49,373 bases of DNA from CAKSEI01 sp964403505 (GTDB lineage: Bacteria > Bacillota > Clostridia > Oscillospirales > CAG-272), in contig CAYOFP010000016.1 of assembly GCA_964403505.1 (NCBI GenBank), forward strand, positions 1 to 49,373. Reading direction: 5' to 3'. Positions within the stretch are counted from its first letter, which is position 1, and each line of letters opens with the position of its first letter. The notes under the pieces are model-generated. The model was not told the DNA's origin. It saw only the letters and a list, made by a program, of their open reading frames with translations, and did not search any database. This document shows positions 1-8,147 of the stretch, one piece after another. The position numbers and the translations under genes are program-made.

Positions 1-866
1 ACCGTGGGAATCCTTACCGGATCGCCCTTGATGTCATAATAGTAGTCGCCAAGTGATGGCTCTGCCTTATTCGGAATCGTCTTCCAGATAGGATAGACCT
101 TGCCGCAGAAAGTTGCGTAATCAACAGGCGTGCCGTCTGCTGTCTGCCAACCTACAAATTCATATCTGTACTGCTCCGTATCAGCCTTTGTGAGCGTCCC
201 GCAAAGGTCAACGAGCGAGGGAACCGCATCGATCCTCGATGACCATCTGCCGCAATTGTCCAAAGCACCGGATGCATTCATGATCTCGGTTCCGTCAGTG
301 TCGCAGAACGTGATGTCATACGATACGTTTGCCTCAACAATGCCTACGGGTCTGATCATAGCTCCCGTATTTTCCGATACGAAATCAACACCTCTCGTGC
401 CGCCGAAAAGCGTAAGCCTGTTGATCGTTCCGAAGGTCGAACCGACCCAGTTGACCTTATCAAAGCCGAACTGTACGGCATACAATCCGTCCTTACTAAC
501 GGCAAACGATGTATCCATCGTATAGTTACCACAATTGTTTGAATCAATCCATGTCGTCTGATTGGTTCCCAATGTGTTCCAATTCACTTTGCCGAATGTG
601 ACAGGAGTACGAACACCCTTCACCTCAAACAATAGTGACATTGTCCCGGGGTTTGTTTCTGTGGTGTAATCACCTGCCAGGCCGCCGTTTCCGATATAAG
701 CAATCGGCGTGCCGTCAAGAGCTACCCACTCGGCATCGTCAAAGTATACGCCGGACTGCCGAAGAATCTCATCTGCCGGTGCTTTGTCGTAAGCGAAAAT
801 ACCCATCGGCACAAGCGAAACGACCATAACTACTGCAACAATAAGCGCAATAAGTCTCTTTGTCAT
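1..866 (-). CDS. Secreted protein with InlB-like repeat, N-terminal part only
   Basis: The gene runs off the left edge, so only about the first 288 residues are visible. The ATG has GGAGG eight bases upstream, which fixes the start. Residues 1-25 are a signal peptide: basic MTKR, a hydrophobic core, then a likely cleavage near GIFA. The middle is beta-rich with repeated G-x-N and F-D-K-V-N-W patterns. Around residues 195-260 a 'YDITFCDTDGTEI ... EFVGWQTADGTPVDY' layout resembles the Listeria-Bacteroides (InlB B) repeat, a beta-grasp-like repeat of surface proteins. It has its own sigma-A promoter and lies just downstream of the ribosomal operon terminator. The function is unknown; export is well supported, the repeat assignment is a family resemblance only, and any cell-wall anchor would lie outside the window. 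Confidence 0.72.
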   Translation of the reverse strand, partial: MTKRLIALIVAVVMVVSLVPMGIFAYDKAPADEILRQSGVYFDDAEWVALDGTPIAYIGNGGLAGDYTTETNPGTMSLLFEVKGVRTPVTFGKVNWNTLGTNQTTWIDSNNCGNYTMDTSFAVSKDGLYAVQFGFDKVNWVGSTFGTINRLTLFGGTRGVDFVSENTGAMIRPVGIVEANVSYDITFCDTDGTEIMNASGALDNCGRWSSRIDAVPSLVDLCGTLTKADTEQYRYEFVGWQTADGTPVDYATFCGKVYPIWKTIPNKAEPSLGDYYYDIKGDPVRIPT

Positions 867-903
867 TATTATTTCCTCCATATCTTAATGTATTATCTAT
901 TTT

Positions 904-932
904 ATGATACACCAAACAGGAACAATTTTCAA
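904..932 (-). promoter_or_regulatory. Sigma-A promoter of the secreted protein
   Basis: On the minus strand TTGAAA (927-932) is followed after exactly 17 bases by TATCAT (904-909). It lies about 40 bases upstream of the GGAGG and ATG of the partial gene, so the gene is probably transcribed independently of the ribosomal operon. Confidence 0.75.
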
Positions 933-1030
933 GTTTTTTCAGAACAACAATATTTTTTCATTTGTTTCAACAGTTTATGAACGGCTTTTTCACCATTTTG
1001 CATAAATGATCCGTTTTCTGTTCTTGTCAT

Positions 1031-1071
1031 TTATAAAAGAAACGCCTTCCGGATTGAATCCGGAAAGCGTT
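1031..1071 (-). terminator. Terminator of the S10-spc-alpha operon
   Basis: The arms at 1041-1055 and 1057-1071 form a near-perfect stem (one mismatch) with core CCGGATT/AATCCGG. On the minus strand it is followed by TTTCTTTTAT. It lies about 80 bases after the rplQ stop and ahead of the next promoter. Confidence 0.8.
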
Positions 1072-1153
1072 TTCAAGGGTATTTGCTTTTCCTATTTCGG
1101 GCAGAGAGCGTATCCTATGATATCTCTCAACCGTTTTTTCTCCGCAAAGGAAC

Positions 1154-1573
1154 TTATTCAGCTGTTTCCTCTGTCTTTTCTTCTGCGGCTTTCTTTGCCG
1201 CAGGCTTCTTTGCAGGAGCTTCCTCTGCCTTCTCATCGGAAACGAGCTTGATGAGAGCCATCTCTGCTGCGTCACCTCTGCGAGGTCCGAGCTTGTAGAT
1301 CTGTGTATAACCGCCTTTTCTGTCAGCGTACTCAGGTGCGATCGTCGAGAACAGCTTGTTCACGACATCTTCCTTTGTGATGAACGCCAATGCCTGACGG
1401 CGTGATGCAAGAGTATTCTTCTTGCCAAGTGTGATCATTTTCTCAGTAAGAGAGGCAACTTCCTTTGCTCTTGTATATGTCGTCTCGATCTTGCCGTTTT
1501 CGAGCAAGTATGTTACGAGACCGCGGAGCATCAGATTTCTGTGCGCTGTCTTTCTGCCTAATTTTCTCGGCAT
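1154..1573 (-). CDS. rplQ: 50S ribosomal protein L17
   Basis: Large-subunit protein bL17, 139 residues. It opens with MPRKLGRKTAHRNLMLRGL, the family signature, and carries the usual TYTRAKEVASLTEKMIT region. The core ends near residue 115; the last ~24 residues are an Ala/Lys/Glu-rich tail (AEEAPAKKPAAKKAAEEKTE) that is low in complexity and probably disordered on the ribosome surface. It is the last gene of the operon, 17 bases after rpoA, the usual order in the alpha operon, and is followed by the operon terminator. Confidence 0.97.
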   Translation of the reverse strand: MPRKLGRKTAHRNLMLRGLVTYLLENGKIETTYTRAKEVASLTEKMITLGKKNTLASRRQALAFITKEDVVNKLFSTIAPEYADRKGGYTQIYKLGPRRGDAAEMALIKLVSDEKAEEAPAKKPAAKKAAEEKTEETAE

Positions 1574-1590
1574 TTTCCTATACCTCCTTG

Positions 1591-2541
1591 TCAGTCTTCC
1601 TCATGCTTCAGTTCAAGACCGAGCGAATGTAATTTTTCAATAACTTCTTCGAGTGACTTCTTACCGAGGTTACGGACTTTGATCATATCATCCTCCGTAC
1701 GGTTGGTAAGATCCTCTACTGTGTCGATTCCGGCACGCTTTAAGCAATTAAAGCTGCGTACCGACATGTCAAGTTCCTCAATGGTCATCTCAAGAACTTT
1801 TTCCTTGATCGTTTCTTCTCTTTCGATCATGATCTCTACCTTCTTCGCCTCATCGCTGAGCTCTACAAAGAGGTTGAGATGTTCATTGAGAATCTTGGCT
1901 GCAAGCGAGACGGCCTCTTTGGCATTGATCGTGCCGTTTGTCAGCACATCGAGCGTCAGCTTGTCATAGCCTATATTATTTCCGACACGGGTGTTTTCAA
2001 CATTATAGCTCACCTTGTAAACAGGTGTGTAAATGCTGTCAGTGTAGATCACGCCGACGACCGGCTGATTCAGCTGCTTGTTCTTTTCCTGAGAAACATA
2101 TCCTCTGCCGTTATCAAAGGTCAACTCCATATAGAAGCGTGCGCCCTCTGCGACTGTTGCGATATGAAGCTCGGGATTCAGGATCTCTATGTCCGCGTCG
2201 CCCTTGATGTCGGCTGCCGTAACATCGCATGCGCCTGTTGCATCGATAACGACAGTCTTGGGGCCTTCGCCGTAAAGCTTTGCGACGATGCCCTTGACAT
2301 TGAGAACGATCTCGGTCACATCTTCCTTTACACCCTCGACTGTGGAAATTTCGTGGAGAACTCCGTCGATCTTGATGTTCGTCACAGCAACGCCCGGAAG
2401 CGAGCTGAGAAGTACACGGCGGAGCGAGTTACCTAAGGTAGTACCGAATCCTCTCTCAAGAGGTTCTACGATAAACTTACCGGCGGTACCGTCCTCGCTG
2501 ATTTCTGCCACGGTAACATTCGGCTTTTCTATCTCTATCAT
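1591..2541 (-). CDS. rpoA: DNA-directed RNA polymerase subunit alpha
   Basis: RNA polymerase alpha, 316 residues, the usual length. The N-terminal domain (about 1-230) carries the dimerisation signature FVEPLERGFGTTLGNSLRRVLLSSLPG and nucleates assembly of beta and beta'. After a linker, the C-terminal domain (about 250-310) has the helix-hairpin-helix surface MSVRSFNCLKRAGI...VRNLGKKSLEEV that contacts UP elements and activators. It sits between rpsD and rplQ in the standard alpha-operon order. The start is an ATG with AGGAGG about eight bases upstream. Confidence 0.98.
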   Translation of the reverse strand: MIEIEKPNVTVAEISEDGTAGKFIVEPLERGFGTTLGNSLRRVLLSSLPGVAVTNIKIDGVLHEISTVEGVKEDVTEIVLNVKGIVAKLYGEGPKTVVIDATGACDVTAADIKGDADIEILNPELHIATVAEGARFYMELTFDNGRGYVSQEKNKQLNQPVVGVIYTDSIYTPVYKVSYNVENTRVGNNIGYDKLTLDVLTNGTINAKEAVSLAAKILNEHLNLFVELSDEAKKVEIMIEREETIKEKVLEMTIEELDMSVRSFNCLKRAGIDTVEDLTNRTEDDMIKVRNLGKKSLEEVIEKLHSLGLELKHEED

Positions 2542-2625
2542 ATGTTATTTTCCTCCTAAAAATATTTTCGTGTGTGAAAAACGCTGTGTCTGCGGCGATG
2601 GGGCCGCCGCAGCCGGAGGTTATGA

Positions 2626-3252
2626 TTACTTGGAGTACAACTCGACGATAAGCTGCTCGTCCACGGGGAAGTCAAGCTCTTCTCGCATCGGAAGTGCGAC
2701 TACCTTTGCGGTAGCATTTGCCTTGTCAACCTCAAGCCATGAAGGTGTGATCGCCTTCTCAAATCCCTCGAGAAGATCCTTCATTTTAGTGAGCGAGCGG
2801 CTCTCATCCTTTACGGAAATTGTGTCGCCTACACCAAGAATGATGGAGGGGATATTCGCCTTCTTGCCGTTGAGACGGAAATGACCGTGAAGGACAAGCT
2901 GTCTTGCCTCTCTGCGGCTGTCCGCAAGTCCCATTCTGTAAACAACATTGTCGAAGCGGCGCTCGAGAAGTGAAAGAAGATTTGCACCCGTTACGCCGTC
3001 CATTTTTTCAGCCTTGTGGTAATAACCCTTGAACTGATTTTCGAGTACGCCGTAGTAACGCTTGGTCTTCTGCTTCTCACGAAGCTGCATACCGTATTCC
3101 TTAAGCTTCTTCTGCTGTGCGCCGTGCTGTCCCGGAGCTGTTCCGCGGCGGTCAAGCGCACACTTACCGGATGTGCAACGCGCACCCTTTAAGAAAAGCT
3201 TCTGGTTCTCTCTGCGGCAAAGCTTGCACGCAGGTCCTGTATATCTTGCCAT
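2626..3252 (-). CDS. rpsD: 30S ribosomal protein S4, zinc type
   Basis: Small-subunit assembly protein uS4, 208 residues. Cys9, Cys12, Cys26 and Cys31 keep the zinc finger of the C+ form (CKLC...CTSGKC), and the S4 RNA-binding domain follows with MGLADSRREARQLVLHGHFRLNG. In many bacteria S4 represses the alpha operon; no leader for that is recognised here. It lies 21 bases after rpsK and 84 bases before rpoA, in the usual order. Confidence 0.98.
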   Translation of the reverse strand: MARYTGPACKLCRRENQKLFLKGARCTSGKCALDRRGTAPGQHGAQQKKLKEYGMQLREKQKTKRYYGVLENQFKGYYHKAEKMDGVTGANLLSLLERRFDNVVYRMGLADSRREARQLVLHGHFRLNGKKANIPSIILGVGDTISVKDESRSLTKMKDLLEGFEKAITPSWLEVDKANATAKVVALPMREELDFPVDEQLIVELYSK

Positions 3253-3273
3253 TCTTATGTCCTCCTTGTAAAC

Positions 3274-3666
3274 TCAGACACGTCTTCTCTTAGGCGGTCT
3301 GCATCCATTGTGCGGGATAGGTGTCACGTCTTTGATAACTGTAATATCTATCCCCTGTGTTGCAATTGCTCTGATCGCGGATTCACGTCCCGAGCCGGGT
3401 CCCTTTACGTAGACCTCAACACTCTTCATGCCGTGGTCTGCAGCGATCTTTGCTGCATGCTCGGCTGCCATCTGTGCTGCGAAGGGAGTAGACTTCTTAG
3501 AGCCCTTATAACCAAGCTCGCCTGCAGATGCCCACGATATCGCATTACCCTTAACATCGGTAATGGTAACGATAGTATTGTTGAACGTCGAGCGAATGTG
3601 GACAACACCTTTTTCGATGTTCTTACGCTCGCGGCGTCTCTTAACAACTTTCTTTCCTGCTGCCAT
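3274..3666 (-). CDS. rpsK: 30S ribosomal protein S11
   Basis: uS11, a platform protein of the 30S subunit, 130 residues. The family motifs GVVHIRSTFNNTIVTITD and VKGPGSGRESAIRA are intact and the C-terminus ends in the typical basic PHNGCRPPKRRRV, containing the Asn-Gly site known to form isoaspartate in E. coli S11. It follows rpsM by 12 bases with a strong AGGAGG site. Confidence 0.98.
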   Translation of the reverse strand: MAAGKKVVKRRRERKNIEKGVVHIRSTFNNTIVTITDVKGNAISWASAGELGYKGSKKSTPFAAQMAAEHAAKIAADHGMKSVEVYVKGPGSGRESAIRAIATQGIDITVIKDVTPIPHNGCRPPKRRRV

Positions 3667-3678
3667 CTCGGTCCCTCC

Positions 3679-4047
3679 TTATTTCTTCTTATTGGCGATC
3701 GTCTTCGCCGGGCCTTTTCTGGTCCTTGCATTTGTTTTTGTTCTCTGTCCTCTTACCGGCAGACCCTTGCGGTGTCTGATGCCGCGGTAACAGTTGATCT
3801 CAATCATGTTTTTGATGTCCATCGCAACATCACGGCGGAGGTCACCCTCTACCTTGTAGTTGTTTTCGATCTCATCACGAAGCTTTGATACGTCCTCTTC
3901 GGTGAGGTCCTTAGCGCGTGTGTTCGGGTCAATTCCCGTTGCTGCGAGAATGCTCTTCGCACTTGTCGGTCCTATACCGTAGATATAGGTAAGAGCAGCT
4001 TCTACTCTTTTTCCGTTAGGAATATCTACACCAGCTATACGAGCCAT
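3679..4047 (-). CDS. rpsM: 30S ribosomal protein S13
   Basis: uS13 of the 30S head, which contacts the P-site tRNA and bridges to the 50S subunit. It has 122 residues and starts MARIAGVDIPNGKRVEAALTYIYG; the helix-two-turn-helix body is intact and the C-terminal tail (RKGPAKTIANKKK) that reaches the P site is strongly basic. It is the first 30S gene after rpmJ, as in other Firmicutes. Confidence 0.98.
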   Translation of the reverse strand: MARIAGVDIPNGKRVEAALTYIYGIGPTSAKSILAATGIDPNTRAKDLTEEDVSKLRDEIENNYKVEGDLRRDVAMDIKNMIEINCYRGIRHRKGLPVRGQRTKTNARTRKGPAKTIANKKK

Positions 4048-4095
4048 CTTAAATCTCCTTTTAGATAATATAAATGTTTGTGTAGGTTTTCGGGC

Positions 4096-4209
4096 TTAGC
4101 CCTGCTTCTGCTTATGCTTGGGGTTTTCGCAGATAACCATTACGGTGCCTTTTCTCTTTATGATCTTGCACTTTTCACAAATCTTTTTAACGGATGGTTT
4201 TACTTTCAT
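4096..4209 (-). CDS. rpmJ: 50S ribosomal protein L36, zinc type
   Basis: bL36, 37 residues. The protein starts MKVKPSVKKICEKCK and ends KHKQKQG. Cys11, Cys14, Cys27 and His32 form the zinc site of the C+ form of L36, so this copy depends on zinc. The gene lies 17 bases after infA and ahead of rpsM, its standard place. The ATG at 4209 is the only start that gives a normal-length L36. Confidence 0.97.
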   Translation of the reverse strand: MKVKPSVKKICEKCKIIKRKGTVMVICENPKHKQKQG

Positions 4210-4226
4210 TATTGTACCAGCCTTTC

Positions 4227-4454
4227 TTATTTAGCGCGCCAGGTTATGCGGCCCTTTGTGAGATCATATACCGATACCTCGACCTTGACCTTATCGCCCG
4301 GCAATATCCAAATATAATTCATTCTTAATTTGCCCGAGATTATCGCATTCACGATATGTCCGTTGGGCAGCTTGACTTTGAAGTTTGCGTTCGGGAGAGC
4401 CTCCACGACCACACCCTCAAACTCGATTACATCATTCTTCGGCAGAATAATCAC
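4227..4454 (-). CDS. infA: Translation initiation factor IF-1
   Basis: IF-1, a single S1-like OB-fold that binds the A site of the 30S subunit during initiation. The body from DVIEFEGVVVEALPNANFKV to KGRITWRAK is typical. The longest reading starts at a GTG (4452-4454) that overlaps the upstream TGA, but the only ribosome binding site, AAAGGAG, directly abuts that GTG. Initiation at CTG (4446-4448, eight bases after GGAG) would give MPKNDVIEFEG, closest to the family N-terminus; ATT (4449-4451) is another option. The start is therefore uncertain by up to two codons; the gene identity is not. Confidence 0.95.
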   Translation of the reverse strand: MIILPKNDVIEFEGVVVEALPNANFKVKLPNGHIVNAIISGKLRMNYIWILPGDKVKVEVSVYDLTKGRITWRAK

Positions 4455-4738
4455 TCCTTTGCCTGATTACATGGGTTGTTGTCCAAAGCACCCTCGACTG
4501 CCTTACACGCCTTCGCTAACTCATTGTCGGTCAGCGCGCCGCGGTGTATAAGTAAGTCGAGCCCACTGCAGTCGCAGTCCAAGAATAATAAGTGCTTCAG
4601 TTGCTTCTTCTTAGGGTTTTCAAGCTTATGTGTACGCCCGTCCGCTATAAGCACCCTGCCGTCATCGGTCACACCAACCGTGAGGCACACTCTGCCCATA
4701 TCGCGTCCGGCGAGCGTCAGTACAAATCTGTGCGGCAT
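4451..4738 (-). CDS. KOW-domain RNA-binding protein between map and infA
   Basis: A small basic protein of 95 residues. The N-terminal half (GRDMGRVCLTVGVTDDGRVLIADGRTHKLENPKKK) has the KOW/L14e-like SH3-barrel pattern, with a Gly-rich turn and a basic patch likely to bind RNA. The second half includes LDCDCSGLDLLIHRG and ends in a helix. Homologues occupy the same place, between map and infA, in many Clostridia. The stop overlaps the infA GTG start, so the two are probably translationally coupled. A role in translation is inferred from context; no specific function is established. Confidence 0.8.
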   Translation of the reverse strand: MPHRFVLTLAGRDMGRVCLTVGVTDDGRVLIADGRTHKLENPKKKQLKHLLFLDCDCSGLDLLIHRGALTDNELAKACKAVEGALDNNPCNQAKE

Positions 4739-4739
4739 A

Positions 4740-5492
4740 TCAATCGACCTTCGTCAATATCTCGGGTCCGTTCTCTGTGATGGCGACGGTGTTTTCATAA
4801 TGCGCCGAAAGGCTGCCGTCAGCCGTCACGACAGTCCATTTATCGGGAAGTACCTTTACTTTTTCGGTGCCTGCGTTGATCATGGGCTCGATCGCTATGA
4901 CGAGTCCGTGCATCAGGCGCAGTCCCCTGCCGGCTCTGCCGTAATTGGGAACATCGGGCGCTTCGTGCATATCACGGCCGACTCCGTGACCGATATAGTC
5001 ACGTACCACACCGTAGCCAAAGCTCTCGGCATGCGTCTGCACGGCGCATCCGATATCGCCTAAGCGACAGCCGATCTTTGCATTTTCATATGCCTTATAA
5101 AAGCATTCCTTTGTAACCTCGATAAGTTTCTCGGCTTCTGCCGATACCTTACCGCAGGCAAATGTCCGTGCGCTGTCACCGTTGAAGCCATTAATATACG
5201 CCCCCGTATCGATGGAGACGATATCGCCCTCCTCGATGACAACATCCTTTGACGGTATCCCGTGGATGACCTGATCGTTTATGCTGATGCAGGCGCTGCC
5301 GGGGAATCCCCCGTACCCGAGAAACGCCGGTCTTGCGCCGCATTTCTCAATATGAGTTCGGATAACATCGTCGATGTGCTTCGTCGTGACGCCCGGCTTT
5401 ATCGCCTCGCCCCCGAGAATCAGCGCTTCGGCGGTTATCCTGCCTGCAAGTTTCATTGCCTTGATCTGCTCTGCTGTTTTAAGCTGAATCAT
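4740..5492 (-). CDS. map: Type I methionine aminopeptidase
   Basis: Removes the initiator methionine from nascent proteins. It has 250 residues, the length of the short type Ia enzymes without a zinc-finger extension. The five metal ligands are present in order: Asp in SIDTGA, Asp in NGDSARTF, His in GHGVGRDMHEAP, Glu in IEPMINAG and Glu in AHYENTVAIT. It follows adk by three bases and its stop lies next to the start of the KOW gene, so adk-map-KOW-infA form a tightly coupled block. Confidence 0.97.
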   Translation of the reverse strand: MIQLKTAEQIKAMKLAGRITAEALILGGEAIKPGVTTKHIDDVIRTHIEKCGARPAFLGYGGFPGSACISINDQVIHGIPSKDVVIEEGDIVSIDTGAYINGFNGDSARTFACGKVSAEAEKLIEVTKECFYKAYENAKIGCRLGDIGCAVQTHAESFGYGVVRDYIGHGVGRDMHEAPDVPNYGRAGRGLRLMHGLVIAIEPMINAGTEKVKVLPDKWTVVTADGSLSAHYENTVAITENGPEILTKVD

Positions 5493-5495
5493 GGT

Positions 5496-6140
5496 TTAGT
5501 CATTACCGTCCTTTCCGATCGCAATCATACATTGCTTGACGCTGTAATCAACTGCGACAGAACCGTCTACGGGGCGCAAGACCCCGGCGTCACGGTAATA
5601 GTCGATAAGCGGCTCGGTCGTCTCGTGGTAGACCGCGAGGCGATCGGCGATGACCTTCGGGTCGTCGTCTGCCCTTACCGTAAGCTCTGCGCCGTCCTTA
5701 TCGCAGTGAATGCCATCCTTTGAGGGGAGGTTCGTCACATGATAGGTCGCACCGCACACAGGGCATACCCTGCGTCCTGCGAGGCGCTCGGTAATTTGTG
5801 CGTCGGTAATTTCGACGCCGATCGCATGGTCGATCTTCACGCCCAGGCGATCAAGTGCTTCTGCCTGAGGAACCGTGCGCGGAAAACCGTCGAGGATGAA
5901 GCCATCCTTGCAGTCCGACTGCGCTAAGCGTTCCTTTATTAGATCTATCACAACCGAGTCGGGAACGAGGTTTCCTGCATCGATATAACTCTTTGCAAGC
6001 TTGCCAAGCTCCGTTCCGGCGGAAATAGCAGCTCGGAGCAGCGCCCCGGTGGAGATAGTGGGAATACCGAGCCTGTCTTTTACGACATCGGCTATAGTAC
6101 CTTTTCCCGCACCGGGTGCTCCTAAGAATATAATATTCAT
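5496..6140 (-). CDS. adk: Adenylate kinase, zinc-lid form
   Basis: Interconverts ATP + AMP and 2 ADP in the cytoplasm. It has 214 residues. The P-loop is GAPGAGKGT at residues 7-15, followed by the AMP-binding domain and DGFPRTVPQA. The lid (about 127-156) is the long form with CPVC and a later CDKD, matching the Cys-Cys-Cys-Asp zinc site of Bacillus adenylate kinase. It sits seven bases after secY, the classic Gram-positive order. Confidence 0.98.
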   Translation of the reverse strand: MNIIFLGAPGAGKGTIADVVKDRLGIPTISTGALLRAAISAGTELGKLAKSYIDAGNLVPDSVVIDLIKERLAQSDCKDGFILDGFPRTVPQAEALDRLGVKIDHAIGVEITDAQITERLAGRRVCPVCGATYHVTNLPSKDGIHCDKDGAELTVRADDDPKVIADRLAVYHETTEPLIDYYRDAGVLRPVDGSVAVDYSVKQCMIAIGKDGND

Positions 6141-6147
6141 ATAGCGA

Positions 6148-7461
6148 TTACTCCAAGAATCCTTTGTAATGACGCATCGTCACCTGCGCCTCAAGCTCTC
6201 TTGCCGTCTCGAGTGCAACACCGATAATAATAAGTACCGATGTACCGCTGAAAGCAAGTCCCGAAACTGCGTTTCCTGCCGCCATGTTAATGACCAACGG
6301 AGCTGCAGCTACGATCGCGAGGAATATCGCGCCGATGAGCGTTATCTTATTGAGGATCTTAGTGATATAATCGGATGTGGGCTTGCCGGGACGGATACCC
6401 GTGACAAATCCACCGTTATTTCTCAGATTGTTTGCGACCTCTATCGGGTTAAACGATATCGCAATGTAGAAGTAAGAGAACAGAACGATCAGTACGACGA
6501 ATATTACGAGGTAGACAGGACTGTTGTAGTTGAACACAGAGAGGAAACCATGGAGGAAACCTGTCGTGTTCGATACTGACTTACCGAACATAAGAGCGAT
6601 CGTTCCGGGAAGCGCTACGATCGAGTTTGCGAAGATGATCGGCATAACGCCTGCCATATTGAGCTTAATCGGAAGATTTGTGCTCTGACCGCCGTACATT
6701 TTACGGCCGACGACCTTCTTCGCATACTGAACTGCGATTCTGCGCTCGGAGTTTGTAATAAATACTACAAATCCGACAGCGATAAGTGCTATTACGAGTG
6801 CGATGAGCGCCTTTATGACACCCATGACACCTTCCGTGCACCAGTTCCAAAGGGTGAGAGCCGCTGCAGGACCGCGCGAGATGATGTTTGCGAAAAGAAT
6901 GATGGAAATACCGTTTCCTATACCCTTTTCGTTGATCTTCTCACCGAGCCACATGATAAGTGCGGCACCTGCCGAATAGCAGGCAATGATTACCACTGCT
7001 CTGAACCAGTGGGGGATCGCAGATTCTGTGAGTATCGCATATCCGCGATCAAGATAGGTGTAATAGCCGTAAGCCGTGATAAGGCCGAGAACGACAGTAA
7101 CAATACGAGTAATCTGATTGATCTTTTTTCTTCCCTCTTCGCCATCCTTGCTCATTCTTTCGAGAGCGGGAATTGCGATGGTGAGAAGCTGCATTACGAT
7201 CGATGCAGTAATGTAAGGCGTAATGGATAAAGCAAACAGAGTTGCCTGCGAGAATGCGTTACCTGAAAGGATATTCAGGTATTCGAGTACCGAGCCGCTG
7301 CCGTTGAGGCTGGAGCTCATAAGCTCATTCAGCTTCGCAGCATCGACAAACGGTACCGGGATCTGAGAACCGATTCTGTAAAGAAGGATGATAAACAGAG
7401 TGAATAACACCTTCTTTTTGATCTCAGGAACTGCCCATGCGTTACGCAATGTCTTTAACAC
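6148..7461 (-). CDS. secY: Protein translocase subunit SecY
   Basis: Central pore subunit of the SecYEG translocon, 437 residues with about ten membrane helices. The N-terminal AWAVPEIKKKVLFTLFIILLYRIGSQIPVPFVD and the cytoplasmic-loop motif QYAKKVVGRKMYGGQSTNLPIKLNMAGVMPIIFA are diagnostic. The pore-lining and plug region is normal. It begins one base after the rplO stop and is followed by adk. This is the housekeeping SecY, not an accessory SecY2. Confidence 0.98.
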   Translation of the reverse strand: MLKTLRNAWAVPEIKKKVLFTLFIILLYRIGSQIPVPFVDAAKLNELMSSSLNGSGSVLEYLNILSGNAFSQATLFALSITPYITASIVMQLLTIAIPALERMSKDGEEGRKKINQITRIVTVVLGLITAYGYYTYLDRGYAILTESAIPHWFRAVVIIACYSAGAALIMWLGEKINEKGIGNGISIILFANIISRGPAAALTLWNWCTEGVMGVIKALIALVIALIAVGFVVFITNSERRIAVQYAKKVVGRKMYGGQSTNLPIKLNMAGVMPIIFANSIVALPGTIALMFGKSVSNTTGFLHGFLSVFNYNSPVYLVIFVVLIVLFSYFYIAISFNPIEVANNLRNNGGFVTGIRPGKPTSDYITKILNKITLIGAIFLAIVAAAPLVINMAAGNAVSGLAFSGTSVLIIIGVALETARELEAQVTMRHYKGFLE

Positions 7462-7462
7462 C

Positions 7463-7903
7463 TTAGATCACCTCAGCCTTTCCACCTGCCGCTTCAATCT
7501 TTGCTTTAGCGGTAGCTGAAAAGATTGACGCCTTTACGGTTAATTTCTTTGTGATCTCACCGCGGCCGAGGACCTTGAGTCCGTCATTTGCCTTTGAGAT
7601 CACTCCGCTCTCCTTGAGAGCAGCAAGGTCAATTACAGCACCGTCATCATATCTGTTGAGTTGCTCAACATTGATAATAGAATATACTGTTGAAAACTTA
7701 TTATGGAAGCCTCTTTTCGGAAGCTTTCTGTACAGCGGTATCTGACCGCCTTCAAATCCCGGACGTACTCCGCCGCCGGAACGGGCATTCTGGCCCTTAT
7801 GACCCTTGCCGGCTGTCTTGCCGTTTCCGGATCCTGCGCCTCTGCCCTTGCGCCAAGCCTTTGTTGAAGAGCCCGGTGCCGGTGAAAGTTCATGGAGCTT
7901 CAT
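7463..7903 (-). CDS. rplO: 50S ribosomal protein L15
   Basis: uL15, 146 residues. It has the Gly/Lys-rich N-terminal extension that penetrates the 23S rRNA (SSTKAWRKGRGAGSGNGKTAGKGHKGQNARSGG in part) and the globular C-terminal domain ending AAGGKAEVI. It is immediately upstream of secY, one base apart, as in most bacteria. Confidence 0.97.
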   Translation of the reverse strand: MKLHELSPAPGSSTKAWRKGRGAGSGNGKTAGKGHKGQNARSGGGVRPGFEGGQIPLYRKLPKRGFHNKFSTVYSIINVEQLNRYDDGAVIDLAALKESGVISKANDGLKVLGRGEITKKLTVKASIFSATAKAKIEAAGGKAEVI

Positions 7904-7943
7904 TAGCTATCCTCCTTCTTTTTCTAATCCGCTTCCGGACCGA

Positions 7944-8132
7944 TCATTTCGCATCGTCGACGCTCACAAGGTGAGCGAGGATCTTAACTTTTCCGTCGAG
8001 TACGGGGCCTGCGGCGTGAGTGCATGTGTCTCCGACCTTCTTGAGGCCGAGGCTTGCAGCTGTTGCCTTCTGGTTCGGCTTTGTGCCGATGAGGCTCTTT
8101 GTAAGAGTTACGACTTTCATTTCGTTCTTCAT
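7944..8132 (-). CDS. rpmD: 50S ribosomal protein L30
   Basis: uL30, 62 residues, of the ferredoxin-like family: VVTLTKSLIGTKPNQKATAASLGLKKVGDT is the conserved region. It lies between rpsE and rplO. The start is an ATG with AGGAGG upstream; the N-terminal MKNEM is slightly longer than in short homologues. Confidence 0.95.
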   Translation of the reverse strand: MKNEMKVVTLTKSLIGTKPNQKATAASLGLKKVGDTCTHAAGPVLDGKVKILAHLVSVDDAK

Positions 8133-8147
8133 CTCAAAAAAACCTCC

